Below are positions 6,059-8,379 of a DNA stretch of 8,379 bases, in pieces; positions within the stretch are counted from its first letter, which is position 1, and each line of letters opens with the position of its first letter. Under the pieces are notes generated by a model, which had not been told where the DNA came from, ran no database searches, and worked only from the letters and a program-made list of their open reading frames with translations. This DNA comes from Bacteroidota bacterium (GTDB lineage: Bacteria > Bacteroidota > Bacteroidia > Bacteroidales > WCHB1-69), in NCBI GenBank assembly GCA_023392945.1, contig JAEWNB010000184.1, forward strand, positions 1 to 8,379. Reading direction: 5' to 3'. A program made the translations under genes and the position numbers.

Positions 6059-8332
6059 TTATTCTACTACTATTTCATCGGCAAAAATCCAGCAGAGATT
6101 TCCAAATCCGCGATGCCATTCAGGGCAGCGCTTTAATGATGTAGCCAGCACTTTAACATATCGAATCTCTTTTTTCGGAAATTGAATCTGATATTTTTTG
6201 ATTTCGGATTTTCCGATAATATTACTTCCCTGTTGCGCTGATTCGCCTACTTTTTTCCACTCCACACCATCGCAAGAGACAAAAAATTCGACTTTCTCCG
6301 GCAGAAAAATCCAAGATAAAGGAGCCTCAAGAAAATCAACACTGATGCGTTTTACTTTTACATTCTCCTGTAAATCAATTACGGCATCCATGTCGTTCCC
6401 TTCAAAGCCGAGCCAGTTATGCCGATAATCACTTCTGCCAAAGTTGCAGTCTGTGAGTGCGGAAGCTCCGGCTTTGTTGTATTTTGGAGAGCAGGCACTA
6501 GTCAGCACGACCGGTTTCCCGGAAGCCAGGTTGCGAGCAGTCCCTTTCTGAATGATGTTCAGCACATCATTCAAAAACTGTTCCGGAGTATAGGCTTTAC
6601 TCTCAGCTAAGGCCATGATGTTAAAATGACGACAATTGTCGACAAACCGATAGAGCCTTGCTACCATTGCTTTATTAGCTTTTAGCTTTCCTTTTTCGGT
6701 TATAAAGATTGATATTTCCGGAATCATATTGGAGCAAGCGATGTCAAGCATGGCAAATTCCAGTGGCATCCGAGCCAGGGAGAGTCTGTCGGACAATATC
6801 TTATCGTCAGATACTGCCACGGCAGCACTGTCAAAAAGTGCTTCATACTTTTTAATCAGCACCGGAGTTAAATAGCTCTCCAGAGCATCTGTCGGAAAGC
6901 CATAAATATCGAGTCTTTTCCCGGACTGTAATAAGGCTTGTTGCATAGTATCAATATATTGCCGGATATAAGGTGCGGCAGCACCATAATAGCCTGAAAG
7001 AAAATCATTTATAATCAGATTGGCATCCTGATAAGGATTCCACAATAATTTGGCAATTAGGTAAGTTCGCAATTGATGAAATTCGGTTACCTCTTCACTG
7101 CTGCCTTGTTCAAACATCATCCTAATGCTATGGTCGGCAAGGAATTGAAGATTTGGTTTGAGTACATGTAAGTTTGGAAATGGATCAAGGTAGTTCCGAA
7201 ACTGAACCACATAATCCCACATGAAAATATTATGGGTCAGGGCAGCCCAGTCTTCTACATCCTTTCGGAATTCCTTTTCTCCCGGATCTTCTGCAAAAGA
7301 ACGGCTGCGGTTGCATTCTATTGAACAGAGCATAATGTTAACATTGTCTGCCGGCACAATATTTTGAGGTGCTCTTCGCGAAAACTGATAGGCCAAGGTA
7401 GAGATAATCTTGTCGGGAAAAGCTGCAGCCACTTGATTGATGAACCATACCAAGCTTCCAGAAGGAGTATTCCCGAATTTTTTATCCAGCGCCTTACAGC
7501 TTTCGCAAGTACAGAAATTGTAATTGTCATTATTGGAAACCGACCAATATCGGGCTGCGGGATTTTGCTGAATCATCTTACTAAGATTGGTTATCAGCTC
7601 TTCTCTCATATCAGGATTGGAAAGACAAAGCTGACCGTCTTTGATTCTCTTGCCATTAATCTCCGAAAACCATTCCGGATGTGTGTCAAAATATTGATCA
7701 GCAGGAATAAGAGTTTGGAAAGTGTGGACAAACATGCCCCATTCTCTTGCTATATCGGAACGATTGTGCAATTTATGCCAATCTGCATAAGAGCTGTTCT
7801 GAATAGGATACAGATGCAAAGTCTCCCGGTAGCTGAAAACAGGGTGTTGAATATCCTTAATTTGGGGAATGGTGACAATGGATTTCTTAGGAATCACAAT
7901 GGCATCGGGGGCATACATCCGGCAACCGAGATATTTTTCAAGAAATTCATACACTCCGTATAAAGTGCCCTTTCTCCCGCCTCCGGCAATAAGGAGCTTC
8001 GCTTTGTCGGTATAAATGATAAAGCCCTCATCCCGGGGAATCTCTTTCATAGGCAATAATTCCTTTAAACGGTCATTTTTCCCAATCACAATTTCATAAT
8101 CGGAAAGAGTAGCCGAATCAGACACAATATCGAGAGTTACATTAGAAATGGCAAACAAGTAGCGTTGCAACTCTTTTGCTGCATAAAGCTCCATGGAATC
8201 CGCCTTTTCTCCGACCACAATTTGATAGGAAGAGTGCCCCTTTTCGACAAGAACTACATTTTGACTTTTAAGAGAAAAAGTAAAAAAAAGAAGGCAAAGA
8301 AGCGTTAAAGAAAAAGTAATTTTATTCTTCAT
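6059..8332 (-). CDS. Secreted DUF4838 protein with GH67N-like N-terminal and F5/8 type C-like C-terminal domains
   Basis: This encodes 757 residues. A type I signal peptide covers about residues 1-23 (KNK, then a Leu/Phe-rich core, ending SLKS), and there is no convincing lipobox, so the product is probably periplasmic or secreted. Residues about 28-155 resemble the alpha-glucuronidase N-terminal (GH67N/GH20b-like) fold: YAAKELQRYL, IVIGKNDR, GGRKGTLYGVYEFLEKYLGCR. Residues about 165-455 form the DUF4838 core, with HPEWFSEINGKR, QLCLSNPDMR, a C-x-C-x2-C cluster at 274/276/279 after SVSNNDN, WDY at 372-374 and MFEQGSSEE near 406-414. A helical stretch follows, then an F5/8 type C (discoidin)-like domain at about 600-757 with WLGFEGNDMDAVIDL, SWIFLPEKVEF and CPEWHRGFGNLCWIFADEI. 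This architecture is found among Bacteroidota glycan-active proteins. Activity and substrate are unknown; possible acid residues (Asp373, Glu408) are guesses. It converges on the U32 gene with a 21-bp gap; no SusC/SusD pair is visible. Confidence 0.9.
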   Translation of the reverse strand: MKNKITFSLTLLCLLFFTFSLKSQNVVLVEKGHSSYQIVVGEKADSMELYAAKELQRYLFAISNVTLDIVSDSATLSDYEIVIGKNDRLKELLPMKEIPRDEGFIIYTDKAKLLIAGGGRKGTLYGVYEFLEKYLGCRMYAPDAIVIPKKSIVTIPQIKDIQHPVFSYRETLHLYPIQNSSYADWHKLHNRSDIAREWGMFVHTFQTLIPADQYFDTHPEWFSEINGKRIKDGQLCLSNPDMREELITNLSKMIQQNPAARYWSVSNNDNYNFCTCESCKALDKKFGNTPSGSLVWFINQVAAAFPDKIISTLAYQFSRRAPQNIVPADNVNIMLCSIECNRSRSFAEDPGEKEFRKDVEDWAALTHNIFMWDYVVQFRNYLDPFPNLHVLKPNLQFLADHSIRMMFEQGSSEEVTEFHQLRTYLIAKLLWNPYQDANLIINDFLSGYYGAAAPYIRQYIDTMQQALLQSGKRLDIYGFPTDALESYLTPVLIKKYEALFDSAAVAVSDDKILSDRLSLARMPLEFAMLDIACSNMIPEISIFITEKGKLKANKAMVARLYRFVDNCRHFNIMALAESKAYTPEQFLNDVLNIIQKGTARNLASGKPVVLTSACSPKYNKAGASALTDCNFGRSDYRHNWLGFEGNDMDAVIDLQENVKVKRISVDFLEAPLSWIFLPEKVEFFVSCDGVEWKKVGESAQQGSNIIGKSEIKKYQIQFPKKEIRYVKVLATSLKRCPEWHRGFGNLCWIFADEIVVE

Positions 8333-8356
8333 CTGTAAATGATATTATTCGGAAAA

Positions 8357-8364
8357 CAAAAATA
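8357..8364 (-). promoter_or_regulatory. Bacteroidota -7 promoter box of the DUF4838 gene
   Basis: The minus strand reads TATTTTTG 24 bases before the ATG at 8332, the same 8-mer as in the other three promoters. The expected -33 element would lie just beyond the window end (about position 8384), so only half of the promoter can be judged. The leader between box and start codon (8333-8356) is AT-rich with no clear Shine-Dalgarno sequence. Confidence 0.5.
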
Positions 8365-8379
8365 GGCAATTATCGGCAC

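Noticed and set aside
7364..7963. Long plus-strand open frame opposite the DUF4838 gene (about 199 codons)
   Set aside because: It lies entirely antisense to a well-supported conserved protein and its translation shows no recognisable domain; it is a shadow frame.
8290..8332. Lipoprotein signal on the DUF4838 protein using Cys13
   Set aside because: The residues before the Cys (TLL) do not form a lipobox and the hydrophobic core continues after it; a type I signal peptide is more likely.

Overview
The window looks like a chromosomal segment of an anaerobic Bacteroidota, most likely of the Bacteroidales type. Three things support this. Four genes start just downstream of an identical TATTTTTG box, which matches the Bacteroidota -7 element TAnnTTTG. 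Shine-Dalgarno sequences are essentially absent. The gene content fits: an [FeFe]-hydrogenase maturase, a CdaA-type diadenylate cyclase and a secreted DUF4838/discoidin-like protein. The DNA is AT-rich and coding-dense, and I see no tRNA, rRNA, CRISPR array, insertion sequence or phage gene.

Layout from left to right. Positions 1-768 hold the C-terminal part of HydG, the radical-SAM enzyme that builds the Fe(CO)2CN unit of the hydrogenase H-cluster. It converges on cdaA (765-1574, minus strand), and the two stop codons lie within a single TTAA. A 126-bp divergent intergenic region (1575-1700) carries the cdaA promoter on one strand and the tilS promoter on the other. A tight plus-strand operon follows: tilS (tRNA-Ile2 lysidine synthetase), a four-helix membrane protein of unknown function that overlaps tilS by 17 nt, and sufS (group II cysteine desulfurase), whose ATG overlaps the preceding stop by one base. 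A separate, well-formed promoter then drives a peptidase-U32-family gene (4796-6037), a family now known mainly for Fe-S-dependent RNA hydroxylation. Finally a 757-residue secreted protein is encoded on the minus strand (6059-8332): a GH67N-like N-terminal domain, a DUF4838 core and an F5/8 type C-like C-terminal domain, probably acting on or binding glycans. Its promoter -7 box lies at the right edge of the window.

How the genes fit together: tilS, sufS and the U32 gene suggest a loose tRNA-modification and sulfur/Fe-S theme, since SufS supplies persulfide sulfur for Fe-S clusters, and U32 enzymes and HydG both need such clusters. This is inference from gene order. No sufB/C/D, sufE or hydE/F is visible here. 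I found no clearly new multi-gene system. The items most worth a second look are the membrane protein locked between tilS and sufS, the DUF4838 protein with its C-x-C-x2-C motif, the sufS gene without suf partners, and the promoters placed almost on top of start codons.
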